From: JADLBR01 sp964651705
Lineage (GTDB): Bacteria; Verrucomicrobiota; Verrucomicrobiia; JADLBR01
Direction: 5' to 3'
DNA: 64,000 nt
Assembly (NCBI GenBank): GCA_964651705.1
Contig: CAZYWZ010000002.1
Span: forward strand, 1-64,000
Below, in pieces: positions 52,391-60,595 of the stretch. The notes below the pieces were generated by a model, which saw nothing but the letters and a program-made list of their open reading frames with translations, did no database searches and was not told the origin of the DNA. Position numbers and translations under genes: made by a program. The number at the start of each line of letters is the position of its first letter. Within the stretch, counting starts at the first letter, position 1.

Positions 52391-52710
52391 CGCTGCCGGA
52401 CACGGAGGGCGAAGGCCCTTCGCTACTAGAGAGGCACGTCGTATTTTCGAGCTAGATCCCGCGCCCCGCACGCGGGGCGCCACCGGGGCGGAAAATGGTA
52501 GGCTGCGCCTTGGCGCACGCTGCCGAATCGAGCGCCCGCGCGCGCCAAGGCGCAGCCTACATCGCGACCCAGTTTTCGAGCTATCCCATGCCCAGCGTGC
52601 GGGGCACCACCGGGGCGGAGAATTGTAGCGAAGCCGCTTCCGGCTTCGGCCTATCCCCCGGCGAAGGGCGAAGGCCCCTCGCTACTAGTGAGTTACGGCG
52701 TATTTTCGAG
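52391..52710 (-). repeat. Tandem array of three intergenic repeat units
   Basis: On the minus strand: a full B-type unit (52581-52710, core 52625-52685), then an A-type unit (52452-52580; inverted repeat 52498-52520 with 52538-52560, one mismatch), then a truncated hybrid (52391-52451) with a C-type head and B-type tail. Unit borders carry CTCGAAAAT at 52702-52710, CTCGAAAAC at 52572-52580 and CTCGAAAAT at 52443-52451, each preceded by TGA or TAG. The first border gives the stop of the PEP-CTERM gene. Confidence 0.85.
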
Positions 52711-55700
52711 TCAGCGCCGGCGGCGGCCAAACACCCCTAGGCCGAATCCTCCGCCAAGCAGCAGGAGGACCAGCGCCGATGGCTCGGGCACGGTGACCAG
52801 GGCCAGGTCGTTAAAGAAGCCCCCGCCCGCGTCGTACTGGTAGGTGAGCCAATAGCCCGAGCCATCGCCGAAATCGTACACCTGGATCAGCTCCGTCAGG
52901 CCGTCGAATGCGCCGACGATGGCATCGCTGCCCGCGTTGTCGATCAGCACGATGTCGCCGAGCTGGAGGGCGTTCGTGATCCCCGCGGCCGCGAAATTGA
53001 AATTCGTGTCGAGCACCCCGGCCAGGGTGACGGTCCCCACCACATCGATGGAGCTGACGCCCGCGGCGTCCATGGTGAACCGCAGCGTCTCCGCCGCCGC
53101 CTGCGTGTAGTCCCGGCCCACGGAGACCGAGCCGCCGGCCCCCACCACCTCGAAGGTGCCGGTGCCCGCGTTGAACAGCAGATCCCGGCCGATGCTCAGC
53201 GCGGCATTGCTGACCGTGACCGACGACATGCCCGTCCGATAGTTCATGTCCTGCCCGACGTTGAAGGCGCCATCGAGCAGCGACACCGTCACCGCGTTCG
53301 AGAAGGCGTTGTCGTGGAGGTTCACGCTCCGCGCGACGTTCACCGTGCCACCGTTCTGCGTGAAGCTGCCGATCCCGCTGTTGAAATTGATATCGCTGGC
53401 GAACGACTGCGCCCCATTCGTGTCATAACCGATGTTCAGGGTGCCGCCGTTGACCGTCACGCTGCCCACCGAGCCGGCGGCCTGCCCCACGACCATGTTC
53501 TGCTTCACCTGATAGTAATTCCCGCTATTGAGCACCATCGAGCCAGAGCCCCCGCTGCCCACCTCGATATTCCCGGTGGTCGTGTTGGTGGAATCCGCGC
53601 CGACCCGCATCAACGGGCTGGAAGAACCGTCGCCGATGATCAGCGTCCCGCTCCCGCCGCCGGTGTTGGCGACGCGCACGCCGCCCGAGACCTCGACGTA
53701 GCCGCCGATCACCTCCATCTCCGCGGTCGCCGCGGCGTTGTTCTCGTTGCCGATATAGATGAAATTGGGCGCGGGGTTCGTGCCCACCAGCAGCGTCCCG
53801 CCCGTCATCCGATAGGTCCCGAAACCCGCCAGGGCGTTGCCGCTGGCGATCTCCAAGTATTGCCCGACCGTCACCGACCCCCCGGCCTGATCCACGCGGC
53901 CCGTGCCGGAGATGCCCACCTGCAGCGCCCCACCCACGTTGAGGGCGCCGTTGCTTATGGTCATGAAACCCTGGGAATCCTGCAGGCTGCCCACCAGGAC
54001 ATTCCGGTTGGCGTTGACCTCCCCGCCCAGCATCTCGAATCGCGCCACCGAGCCCGCGAAGGTCTCGTTGCCCAAGATGATGTCCCCCGCGTTCGTCCCG
54101 ACATTCAGCGTCCCGCCGCGGATCCTGTACAGGCTGTCGGAGAAATCCGTGTTGCGGTTGTTCATGTCGAATGTGCCGCCCACGTTGATCGTGCCGCCCA
54201 CGTGCTCGACGATGCCGGTGCCGCCATTCGCGATCCGGAAGCCGCCCGCGGCATTCAGGACGCCGTTGCTCATGATGAACAGGCCCCAAGATTCCGCGTT
54301 CTGGCCGACGATGAAGTTGTTGTTCAATTGGTTGAAGGTGCCGCTGCGCATCACGAAAGTGCCGTTGCCCGAGTCGCCGATGTGCGTGTTGCCCCCGCCG
54401 ACTTCCATCGTCGGGCTCGAGACGCCGTCGCCGAGATAGGCCGCGGCGATGCTGCCCGTCGAGTTGCCGACATCCAGCCCGCCGGCGATCACCACGTTCC
54501 CGCCGACGTAGCTGGCGACGGCGTTCGTGCTCCAGTCCCCGATCCGGACCCCGTTGTTATTCGTCATCGTGCCGCCATGCATCTCGAAGCGGCCCGACGC
54601 CCCCTGGGCGCTGGCGACGATGAAGGTGCCGAGGGTCGTGACCGTCCCGTTGCTCAGGATCATCGTCCCATCCGAGCCATTGTTCCTGCCCATGAAGAAC
54701 GCGTTGGCGGCGGGCCCTTGGTTGAGGATGCCGCTGTTGACGACGAGGGTGCCCATGCCGTTTTCGCCGGTGTCAAACGCCCCGGCGATCGTAAAGGTCG
54801 GGGTCGTGCTCTGGTCGGCGGTGCCCATGAAGACCATGCCGGTGCCGCCCGCGTTCAGCCCGATGTCGAAGCCGGCCAGCGCCGTGACGTCGCCGTCCAC
54901 CAGGTTCATGGTGCCGATCCCATTCAGCCCCACACGGAAATCGGCGCTGTTCGTCATCGTTCCGCCATGGATGTCCAGCACGCCGACGCCCGCGACGGCC
55001 TCTCCGATGACGGTGTCGTTGACCGCGACGAGGCCGTTGCTGACGGTGACCGCGCCGTTGCCCGAGGAGCCCACCGCGAACGTCCCCGAGGTCCGCAGCA
55101 CCTTGTTGCTCTCGAGCACGAAGGCGCCCGTGGTCCCCGCGTTCTGACCGACCGCGAAACGCTGGACGTCGATGTCGCCCACCACCGAGAGCGTGCCGCC
55201 ATCCACGTGCATCTGGGCATTGTTCACGGTCGAATCCACCGTCCCGCTCGCATCGCCCTCGACGATGTTATTGCTCACGACCAGCGTTCCCCCAAAGAGC
55301 TGGTACGTGCCCCCCAGGGTGCCCGCGCCCTGCCCGAAAACCAGATTGGAGGAGATGACAACCGCCCCGCCATACTGGTCCACCTGGCCCTGGGCGGCGG
55401 TGCCCCCCAAGATCATGTTGACATCACTGGCTCCGGCCAGGGCGAGGGTAGCCCCGTTGCTGATCACCAGCCCCGCCGCGTGCGAGCCCACCCCCGCCGC
55501 GTTCTGGATGTTCAGGTCGTTGGTCCGGGACACCGCCGAGCCACCGCCCGCCAGGATCGCCTTCACCGGCCCGAAGTTCGTGGCCGAGTTCTGCCGGACG
55601 ATGTCCACCCGGCCGTTGGCGCCGGTCGTCACCGAGACGTTCCAATCGGGCGAATTGCTGATCGCCAACCCGTTGTCGGTCAGTCCCCCCGCCCCGGCCT

Positions 55701-57564
55701 GAATGATCGTTATGGCGTCGCCGATGCCGATATTCCATTCCCCGGGGTTACGGCCATTCGACCACTCATTGGTCGCATCGGACCAGATGGCGGCCCCATC
55801 GGTCCAGAGACTCGCCATGTCGTCGGCCGCAGAGGATGTGCCCACGCCCGACTCGGAGACCTGGACGAATCCGCTGACGGTCACCGAAGACGCCTCGATG
55901 GCGTTGACCCCCTGGTGGTTCAAGACCGCGGTCAAGGTCCCATCCCCGCCCTGGGTATAGCCCGCGATCTGGTTGCCGGTGTCCAGGAGCGCGCTGATGC
56001 CCTGGATCTGCAATATCCCCCCCGTCCCGCCATTGCCGACCGTCAGGGTGCTGCCGGTCGCGTCGGCATTGCCGTCCCGGATCCCGCGCCGGACCTCCAG
56101 GATGCCGTTGTCCACATTGTAGGCGCCCGTCCCGGCCCCCGAACTCAGCGATAGGGTGTCCACCCGGTTGCTCGCCACCGCCACGTCACCGGCGCCCGAG
56201 GCGGTAGCCACCTGATTCAGCACGGCGTTGCCGGTCGTCCCCACGTTGAAATTCTCGGCCTCCATGAAGCCGGCGCCCCCATTGACGCTCACCTGCGCGC
56301 CATTGTAATTGATGGTGCTCTCCCCGCCGCGGTCGTCGATGTTACCCGTCAGCGTCAGCGTCCCCCCGTTGAGGTTCAGGGTCGAGGGGCCATTGGCGCT
56401 GGATTGGTTGATCGCCCGGGCGCTGGCCGATCCCCCGTTGATCGTGAACGTGCCCGCGCCGGCGTTCAGGTTGATATCGCCGGTAACGACCTCCAGCGCC
56501 CCGGTGTGCAGCGTGTAGGTGCCCGCACTGCCGTCGTACTGCCCGATGACCAGATTGGCGCTCACGATGCGGTTGGTGCCGCTGTAGTGATTCACCGTTC
56601 CCGCGCCCTCCCGGCCCACCTCGAAATTGTTGGTGGTGATGAATAGCGGGTTGCCGCCCGTCGCCCCGAGGTTGAGGGTCGCCACCGTCCCGGTCGCGCC
56701 GCCCGCCCCCACCCCCGCGAGATAGGTCGTGCGCGACACGATGCTCCCCTCGGTGAAATCCACCGTGCCCGTGCTGGAATCGCGCGCCCCAACGTAGAAA
56801 TTGTTCGCGGTGATGGCGCTGCCCGCGTTGCTCACCACCAGCGCGCCGCTGCCATTGTTCCCGACGTAAAAATCGCCGCTGTTGCTGATGCTCTGCCCCG
56901 CCCGCAGCGCATAGGACCCGAACGTCCCCGCGGCATTGCCAAGCCGGAAACTCGTCGCGGAGATATTGCCCCCGACCGAGAGTGCGCCCCCATCGATGTA
57001 GATCTGCGCGTTGCCGCCAGACGGCAGGACGATCTGATTCTCCACGGTCAGCGAACCGCCAGAATTCAGCACCAGGGTGCCGGTCCGGTTGTTCACGCCG
57101 ATCTCCAACTGCCCGCCGGTGCCGGTCCCCCCGGCGCTATTCGTCACGAACAGCGCGCCTCCGTCACCGATGGTCAGCGCCCCATTCCCGCCAAGACCAA
57201 GGCCCGGATTGACCCCGATCCGCAGGGAGTTCAACGCAAAGATCCCGTTGGTCAGCAGCACCTCCTTCCCTGCCGCGCCGCTCGTGAATGCGATATTCGC
57301 CCGATCCAATGTGGTCGGGAGCACGTCGTTCAGGGGACTCCCCAGAGTGTTATTGACCCGCCAGTTCGTCGCGGAACCATACAGGAAGTCGGGCGACGGG
57401 TTGTTGTCGTCGATCCCGTCCCCGGAGTTGTAGTCCGTCGAACCGTTGTCCCAGACCACGTCCGCCGCACGCGCCCCGGACAAAGTCCAAACCCATGCCA
57501 CCGCCAGGGCCACGAGCGCCACGAAAACGCCCCTATTCTGCCTAAACTTGCTTCCTGCCCGCAT
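52711..57564 (-). CDS. Giant beta-helical surface protein with PEP-CTERM anchor
   Basis: A 1617-residue exported protein. The ATG at 57564 has GGAGGG 7 nt upstream; the signal peptide is GVFVALVALAVAWVWTLSGA, then RAA. Most of the chain is repetitive, Gly/Asn/Thr/Ser-rich beta structure with recurring VDGGxLxVxG, FxVGxNxxGxG and LxxGTLxVGxN words, like autotransporter-passenger beta-solenoids. There is no autotransporter barrel. The end is a PEP-CTERM sorting signal: VPEPSALVLLLLGGGFGLGV, then FGRRRR, that is VPEP, a hydrophobic helix and a basic cluster. Exosortase processing and attachment to the surface or exopolysaccharide are expected from family knowledge. The final RRRR-TGA lies at a repeat border. 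Confidence 0.85.
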   Translation of the reverse strand: MRAGSKFRQNRGVFVALVALAVAWVWTLSGARAADVVWDNGSTDYNSGDGIDDNNPSPDFLYGSATNWRVNNTLGSPLNDVLPTTLDRANIAFTSGAAGKEVLLTNGIFALNSLRIGVNPGLGLGGNGALTIGDGGALFVTNSAGGTGTGGQLEIGVNNRTGTLVLNSGGSLTVENQIVLPSGGNAQIYIDGGALSVGGNISATSFRLGNAAGTFGSYALRAGQSISNSGDFYVGNNGSGALVVSNAGSAITANNFYVGARDSSTGTVDFTEGSIVSRTTYLAGVGAGGATGTVATLNLGATGGNPLFITTNNFEVGREGAGTVNHYSGTNRIVSANLVIGQYDGSAGTYTLHTGALEVVTGDINLNAGAGTFTINGGSASARAINQSSANGPSTLNLNGGTLTLTGNIDDRGGESTINYNGAQVSVNGGAGFMEAENFNVGTTGNAVLNQVATASGAGDVAVASNRVDTLSLSSGAGTGAYNVDNGILEVRRGIRDGNADATGSTLTVGNGGTGGILQIQGISALLDTGNQIAGYTQGGDGTLTAVLNHQGVNAIEASSVTVSGFVQVSESGVGTSSAADDMASLWTDGAAIWSDATNEWSNGRNPGEWNIGIGDAITIIQAGAGGLTDNGLAISNSPDWNVSVTTGANGRVDIVRQNSATNFGPVKAILAGGGSAVSRTNDLNIQNAAGVGSHAAGLVISNGATLALAGASDVNMILGGTAAQGQVDQYGGAVVISSNLVFGQGAGTLGGTYQLFGGTLVVSNNIVEGDASGTVDSTVNNAQMHVDGGTLSVVGDIDVQRFAVGQNAGTTGAFVLESNKVLRTSGTFAVGSSGNGAVTVSNGLVAVNDTVIGEAVAGVGVLDIHGGTMTNSADFRVGLNGIGTMNLVDGDVTALAGFDIGLNAGGTGMVFMGTADQSTTPTFTIAGAFDTGENGMGTLVVNSGILNQGPAANAFFMGRNNGSDGTMILSNGTVTTLGTFIVASAQGASGRFEMHGGTMTNNNGVRIGDWSTNAVASYVGGNVVIAGGLDVGNSTGSIAAAYLGDGVSSPTMEVGGGNTHIGDSGNGTFVMRSGTFNQLNNNFIVGQNAESWGLFIMSNGVLNAAGGFRIANGGTGIVEHVGGTINVGGTFDMNNRNTDFSDSLYRIRGGTLNVGTNAGDIILGNETFAGSVARFEMLGGEVNANRNVLVGSLQDSQGFMTISNGALNVGGALQVGISGTGRVDQAGGSVTVGQYLEIASGNALAGFGTYRMTGGTLLVGTNPAPNFIYIGNENNAAATAEMEVIGGYVEVSGGVRVANTGGGSGTLIIGDGSSSPLMRVGADSTNTTTGNIEVGSGGSGSMVLNSGNYYQVKQNMVVGQAAGSVGSVTVNGGTLNIGYDTNGAQSFASDINFNSGIGSFTQNGGTVNVARSVNLHDNAFSNAVTVSLLDGAFNVGQDMNYRTGMSSVTVSNAALSIGRDLLFNAGTGTFEVVGAGGSVSVGRDYTQAAAETLRFTMDAAGVSSIDVVGTVTLAGVLDTNFNFAAAGITNALQLGDIVLIDNAGSDAIVGAFDGLTELIQVYDFGDGSGYWLTYQYDAGGGFFNDLALVTVPEPSALVLLLLGGGFGLGVFGRRRR

Positions 57565-57698
57565 GGCCACTCCCTCCATCGCGACACCCCGGAATCCTTC
57601 CGATGCCGACTGAATCGCGTGCCGATTCTATCCCTGACGAGAACCCCATTTCAATCAAAACACCCTTCGCGCACCTCAAAACCCGCACCGAATCACCG

Positions 57699-57726
57699 CT
57701 TATATGGCTCATATCGATGAGCCCAA
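57699..57726 (-). promoter_or_regulatory. Promoter with embedded palindrome upstream of the PEP-CTERM gene
   Basis: On the minus strand TTGGGC (57726-57721), a 16-bp spacer and TATAAG (57704-57699), about 135 bp before the start codon. The palindrome GGCTCAT-ATCG-ATGAGCC (57706-57723) covers the spacer and reaches into the -35, a plausible operator. The leader to 57565 is free of genes. Confidence 0.5.
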
Positions 57727-57834
57727 CTCCCAAGCCCGGATCGAACACAAACTTTGTGATCGATTCGCCCGAATGGCCGACAGCGCGACCCACGCTCAGC
57801 TAGCCCCTCCGATCACGGAGGGGCCGCGCGGCGA

Positions 57835-58168
57835 GGGTCCACGGTCTCACGGCCATGGCTGCGTCTGGAATCTTCGAGCCAGATCCCGCGCCCCGCACGC
57901 GGCGCACCACCGGGGCGGAAAATGGTAGGCTGCGCCTTGGCGCACGCTGCCGAATCCACCGTCCGCGTGCGCCAAGGCGCAGCCTACATCGCGACCCAAT
58001 TTTCGAGTCAGCGTCGCCGGCGGCGCGGGAACGCGCCGCGTCATTCAGCGGGAACCTTCATTCCCGCTGCCGCCTGGCACAGGCGGCCTACAAAATCTTG
58101 TAGGGCGTCTCTGTGAAACGCCACCGGGGGGAAGTTCCAGATCAGAGGAGTTACGTCGTATTTTCGAG
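57835..58168 (-). repeat. Run of E-, A- and C-type repeats before rplT
   Basis: 57835-57878 is an E-type segment, the inverse of that after pcm. 57881-58007 is an A-type unit with a perfect 23-bp inverted repeat (57925-57947 with 57965-57987). 58008-58066 holds TCAGC, GC palindromes and a segment resembling 8187-8209 inverted. 58067-58137 is a C-type unit, and another CTCGAAAAT border lies at 58160-58168, 15 nt past the rplT stop. No gene is visible in this stretch, and 57727-57834 shows nothing further. Confidence 0.8.
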
Positions 58169-58183
58169 CCAGCCAGCGCCGCC

Positions 58184-58546
58184 TCAGGCGGCGGCCTTCT
58201 GCGGGGCGGCGGCCTCGACGATCTTGGCGAACGTGGCGGGGTCGCTGACGGCGATATCGGCGAGGACCTTGCGGTCCAGTTCGATGCTCGCCTTCTTGAG
58301 CGCCTCGAACAGGCGGCTGTAGGTGACGCCGACCTCGCGACACGCCGCGTTGATCCGGGTGATCCAGAGGGACCGGAACTCCCGCTTGCGGTTCTTTCGG
58401 TCGCGGTAGGCCCAGGTCTTGGCCTTCATCTGGGCGTCCTTGGCATAGCGGAATAGCTTGCTCCGCCTGCCGCGGTATCCCTTGGAAGCCTTGATGACCT
58501 TCTTGCGCCTCGCCCTAGAGGCCGGTGAATTCGTCGCGCGTGCCAT
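58184..58546 (-). CDS. rplT: 50S ribosomal protein L20
   Basis: Binds 23S rRNA early in large-subunit assembly; in many bacteria it also represses its own operon. The 120-residue product has the standard length and sequence: MARATNSPASRARRKKVIKA, GYRGRRSKLFRYAKDAQMKA and WITRINAACREVGVTYSRLF. The C-terminal AAAPQKAAA tail is a small lineage extension. It follows rpmI by 23 bp in the conserved infC-rpmI-rplT order. Confidence 0.98.
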   Translation of the reverse strand: MARATNSPASRARRKKVIKASKGYRGRRSKLFRYAKDAQMKAKTWAYRDRKNRKREFRSLWITRINAACREVGVTYSRLFEALKKASIELDRKVLADIAVSDPATFAKIVEAAAPQKAAA

Positions 58547-58569
58547 GTCTCAGATCCTCCGTGTGCCGA

Positions 58570-58782
58570 TCAATGCGAGAAGGGCAGCAGCTGCACGATG
58601 TGCCCCTCCAGCCCAGATTCCACCACCGCGGGCCGGGACAGGCTCCGCTTGCGCTTGCGGCTCTTGCACGAAAGCAGGTGCCGTCGCCCCGTCTTGCGGC
58701 GCATGATCTTGCCCGTGCCGGTCACCTTGAATCTCTTGGCGACCGCCTTGTTCGTCTTCGCCCTCGCTACCTTCTTGCGCAT
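58570..58782 (-). CDS. rpmI: 50S ribosomal protein L35
   Basis: A small basic protein of the large subunit, 70 residues: MRKKVARAKTNKAVAKRFKV, TGTGKIMRRKTGRRHLLSCK and SRKRKRSLSRPAVV. The family pattern (KT..A..KRFK.T..GK..R......H) is clear. It sits 24 bp after infC and 23 bp before rplT, so the three are one operon. Confidence 0.96.
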   Translation of the reverse strand: MRKKVARAKTNKAVAKRFKVTGTGKIMRRKTGRRHLLSCKSRKRKRSLSRPAVVESGLEGHIVQLLPFSH

Positions 58783-58806
58783 CCTAAAATCCTCCGCTCG
58801 CCGACC

Positions 58807-59439
58807 TCACTTCTCCGACTCGTCGAAGTCTTCCGCCTCTTCCGGTTCCTCGACGGCCTCCTCGTGTGGCAGGCTATATTTTCGCACCCGCTTCTGCTGG
58901 GGCAGGGGCGCGATCATCGCCACGATCGTCCGGGCGCCCATCCTTTTTGGGTCGCCCTCGACCTGGCCCACGTGGCTCAACGCCCCGCAGACGCCCCGGA
59001 CCATCTCCGGCCCAGAGTCGATCTGAACCATCTCCCGGCCGCGAAACATGAGAGTCAACTTCACCTTCATGCCTTTGTCAAGAAAGACCTCGGCATTCCG
59101 CAATTTCGTCAGCCGGTCGTGCGGGGCGATGTTCGGCCGGAACTTGATCTCCTTGACCTTGCCCCCGTGCTGATGCTTCCGCGACTCCCGCTGCATCTTC
59201 GCCTGCTGGAACTTGTACTTTCCAAAATCGATGATCTTGCAGACCGGGGGGTCGGCATTCGGGGCGACCTCGACCAGATCTAGCCCGACCGCCTTGGCCC
59301 GGCTCAGGGCCTCCTCGGTCCGCACGATGCCAATCTTCTGGCCCGCCTCATCGATGACCAAGACCTCCCGCGCCCGGATCCGGTGATTGGCACGGACGCG
59401 AACGGCGCCGTCGAAACGATTGAACCTACTCGGATAGAT
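58807..59439 (-). CDS. infC: Translation initiation factor IF-3 (probable AUC start)
   Basis: Prevents subunit joining and checks start-codon pairing. The conserved N-domain (RANHRIRAREVLVIDEAGQK) begins before any ATG: the first usual start in frame (TTG 59361) would cut it off. An ATC at 59439, 6 nt after AAGGGG, begins the frame IYPSRFNRFDGAVRVRANHR. This gives 210 residues. Many bacteria start infC at AUU or AUC, which lets IF-3 repress its own translation, so this is likely here. The linker KYKFQQAKMQRESRKHQ and C-domain KEIKFRPNIAPHDRLTKLRN are typical. The acidic tail (EEPEEAEDFDESEK) is extra. Confidence 0.9.
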   Translation of the reverse strand: MYPSRFNRFDGAVRVRANHRIRAREVLVIDEAGQKIGIVRTEEALSRAKAVGLDLVEVAPNADPPVCKIIDFGKYKFQQAKMQRESRKHQHGGKVKEIKFRPNIAPHDRLTKLRNAEVFLDKGMKVKLTLMFRGREMVQIDSGPEMVRGVCGALSHVGQVEGDPKRMGARTIVAMIAPLPQQKRVRKYSLPHEEAVEEPEEAEDFDESEK

Positions 59440-59629
59440 AAGGAACCCCTTTGGTTGGATTTGACGGCTGTGGGATGGCGTCAGACGCCATTACGACCCC
59501 GGAACAAGGCCTTCCGCCGCGCTTGGGCGCGGGATCTGCTTGCGTAGCTCTGCGACACTTCGATCAAACCAAAAACTATCCTCTGTTACCCTCAAGCGCC
59601 CCCGGGCGCAAGCCGAAATTGCACCCGCT
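59440..59629 (-). promoter_or_regulatory. infC leader region
   Basis: 190 bp without a gene between UXS-type gene and infC. It holds the AAGGGG ribosome site at about 59446-59451 and a palindrome ATGGCGTC-A-GACGCCAT at 59475-59491. The promoter itself is not clear; TTGCGC and TAACAG 17 bp apart near 59590-59620 is a weak candidate. Confidence 0.4.
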
Positions 59630-60565
59630 TCAGTCGAGCCTCCCCCGGAACCATTCGATCGTCCGCCTCATGCCGTCCTCCAGCCCAACCCGGGGCTCCC
59701 ACCCCAGGATGGCCTTGGCCCGCCCGATGTCAGGCCGGCGCTGCTTGGGATCGTCGACCGGCAGCGGCCGATGGACGATGCGGCTGCCGGTCCCGGTCAT
59801 CTCGATGATCTTCTCGGCGAAGGCCCTGACGGTGAGTTCGGCCGGGTTGCCGATGTTGACCGGTTCGCGAAAATCCGACTGGGAGAGGCGGTATATGCCC
59901 TCGATGAGGTCCTCGACGAAGCAGAAACTGCGGGTCTGGGAGCCATCGCCGAAGACCGTCAGGTCCTCGCCGCGGAGGGCCTGGCCGACGAAGGCGGGCA
60001 CGACGCGTCCGTCGCGGAGGCGCATGCGGGGGCCATAGGTATTGAAAATGCGGACGATGTGCGTCCGGACGCCGTGGGAGCGGTGGTAGGCCATGGTCAT
60101 GGCCTCGGCGAATCGCTTGGCCTCGTCATAGACGCCGCGCGGGCCGATGGGGTTGACGTTGCCCCAATAGTCCTCCTGCTGTGGGTGGACGAGCGGGTCG
60201 CCGTACACCTCGGAGGTCGAAGCCAGCAGGAAACTGGCGCCCTTGGCCCTGGCCAAACCGAGGGCCTTATGGGTGCCGAGCGCGCCAACCTTCAATGTCG
60301 GGATGGGCAACTCCAGATAATCGATCGGGCTGGCTGGCGAGGCGAAATGGAATACGAAATCCACCGCACCCGGCAGGTAGATGTATTCCGTGACATCCTG
60401 CTTGATGAACTTGAAATTTTCGTTGCCGGCCAGGTGCTCGATATTGGCGACGTTGCCGGTCAGGAGATTATCGATACCGATGACCCGGTGGCCCTCGGCC
60501 ACCAGGCGGTCGGTCAGATGGGAGCCAAGAAATCCCGCGGCCCCGGTCACAACAGATACGGGCAT
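59630..60565 (-). CDS. UDP-glucuronate decarboxylase (SDR family)
   Basis: Converts UDP-glucuronate to UDP-xylose for surface glycans. The 311-residue extended short-chain dehydrogenase has SVVTGAAGFLGSHLTDRLVA (NAD site) at about 4-23, GIDNLLTGNVANIEHL, FHFASPASPIDYLELPIPTL, LLASTSEVYGDPLVHPQQED and YDEAKRFAEAMTMAYHR with the catalytic YxxxK, then RIFNTYGPRMRLRDGRVVPA. The SPASP and YGDP patterns are typical of UXS-type enzymes; a dTDP-glucose dehydratase-like role is less likely. It follows the MidA gene by 30 bp on the same strand. Confidence 0.9.
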   Translation of the reverse strand: MPVSVVTGAAGFLGSHLTDRLVAEGHRVIGIDNLLTGNVANIEHLAGNENFKFIKQDVTEYIYLPGAVDFVFHFASPASPIDYLELPIPTLKVGALGTHKALGLARAKGASFLLASTSEVYGDPLVHPQQEDYWGNVNPIGPRGVYDEAKRFAEAMTMAYHRSHGVRTHIVRIFNTYGPRMRLRDGRVVPAFVGQALRGEDLTVFGDGSQTRSFCFVEDLIEGIYRLSQSDFREPVNIGNPAELTVRAFAEKIIEMTGTGSRIVHRPLPVDDPKQRRPDIGRAKAILGWEPRVGLEDGMRRTIEWFRGRLD

Positions 60566-60595
60566 GTGTCCGCTTTAGGTTCGGACGGCGAAAGC

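Noticed and set aside
52391..52710. Repeat array considered as a CRISPR
   Set aside because: Units are long, unequal and palindromic with differing cores, there are no unique spacers of constant length and no cas genes.
53314..56154. A 946-codon open frame on the plus strand
   Set aside because: It is antisense to the PEP-CTERM gene, has low-complexity His/Arg/Ala/Pro composition and no start or motif; GC-rich DNA creates such frames.
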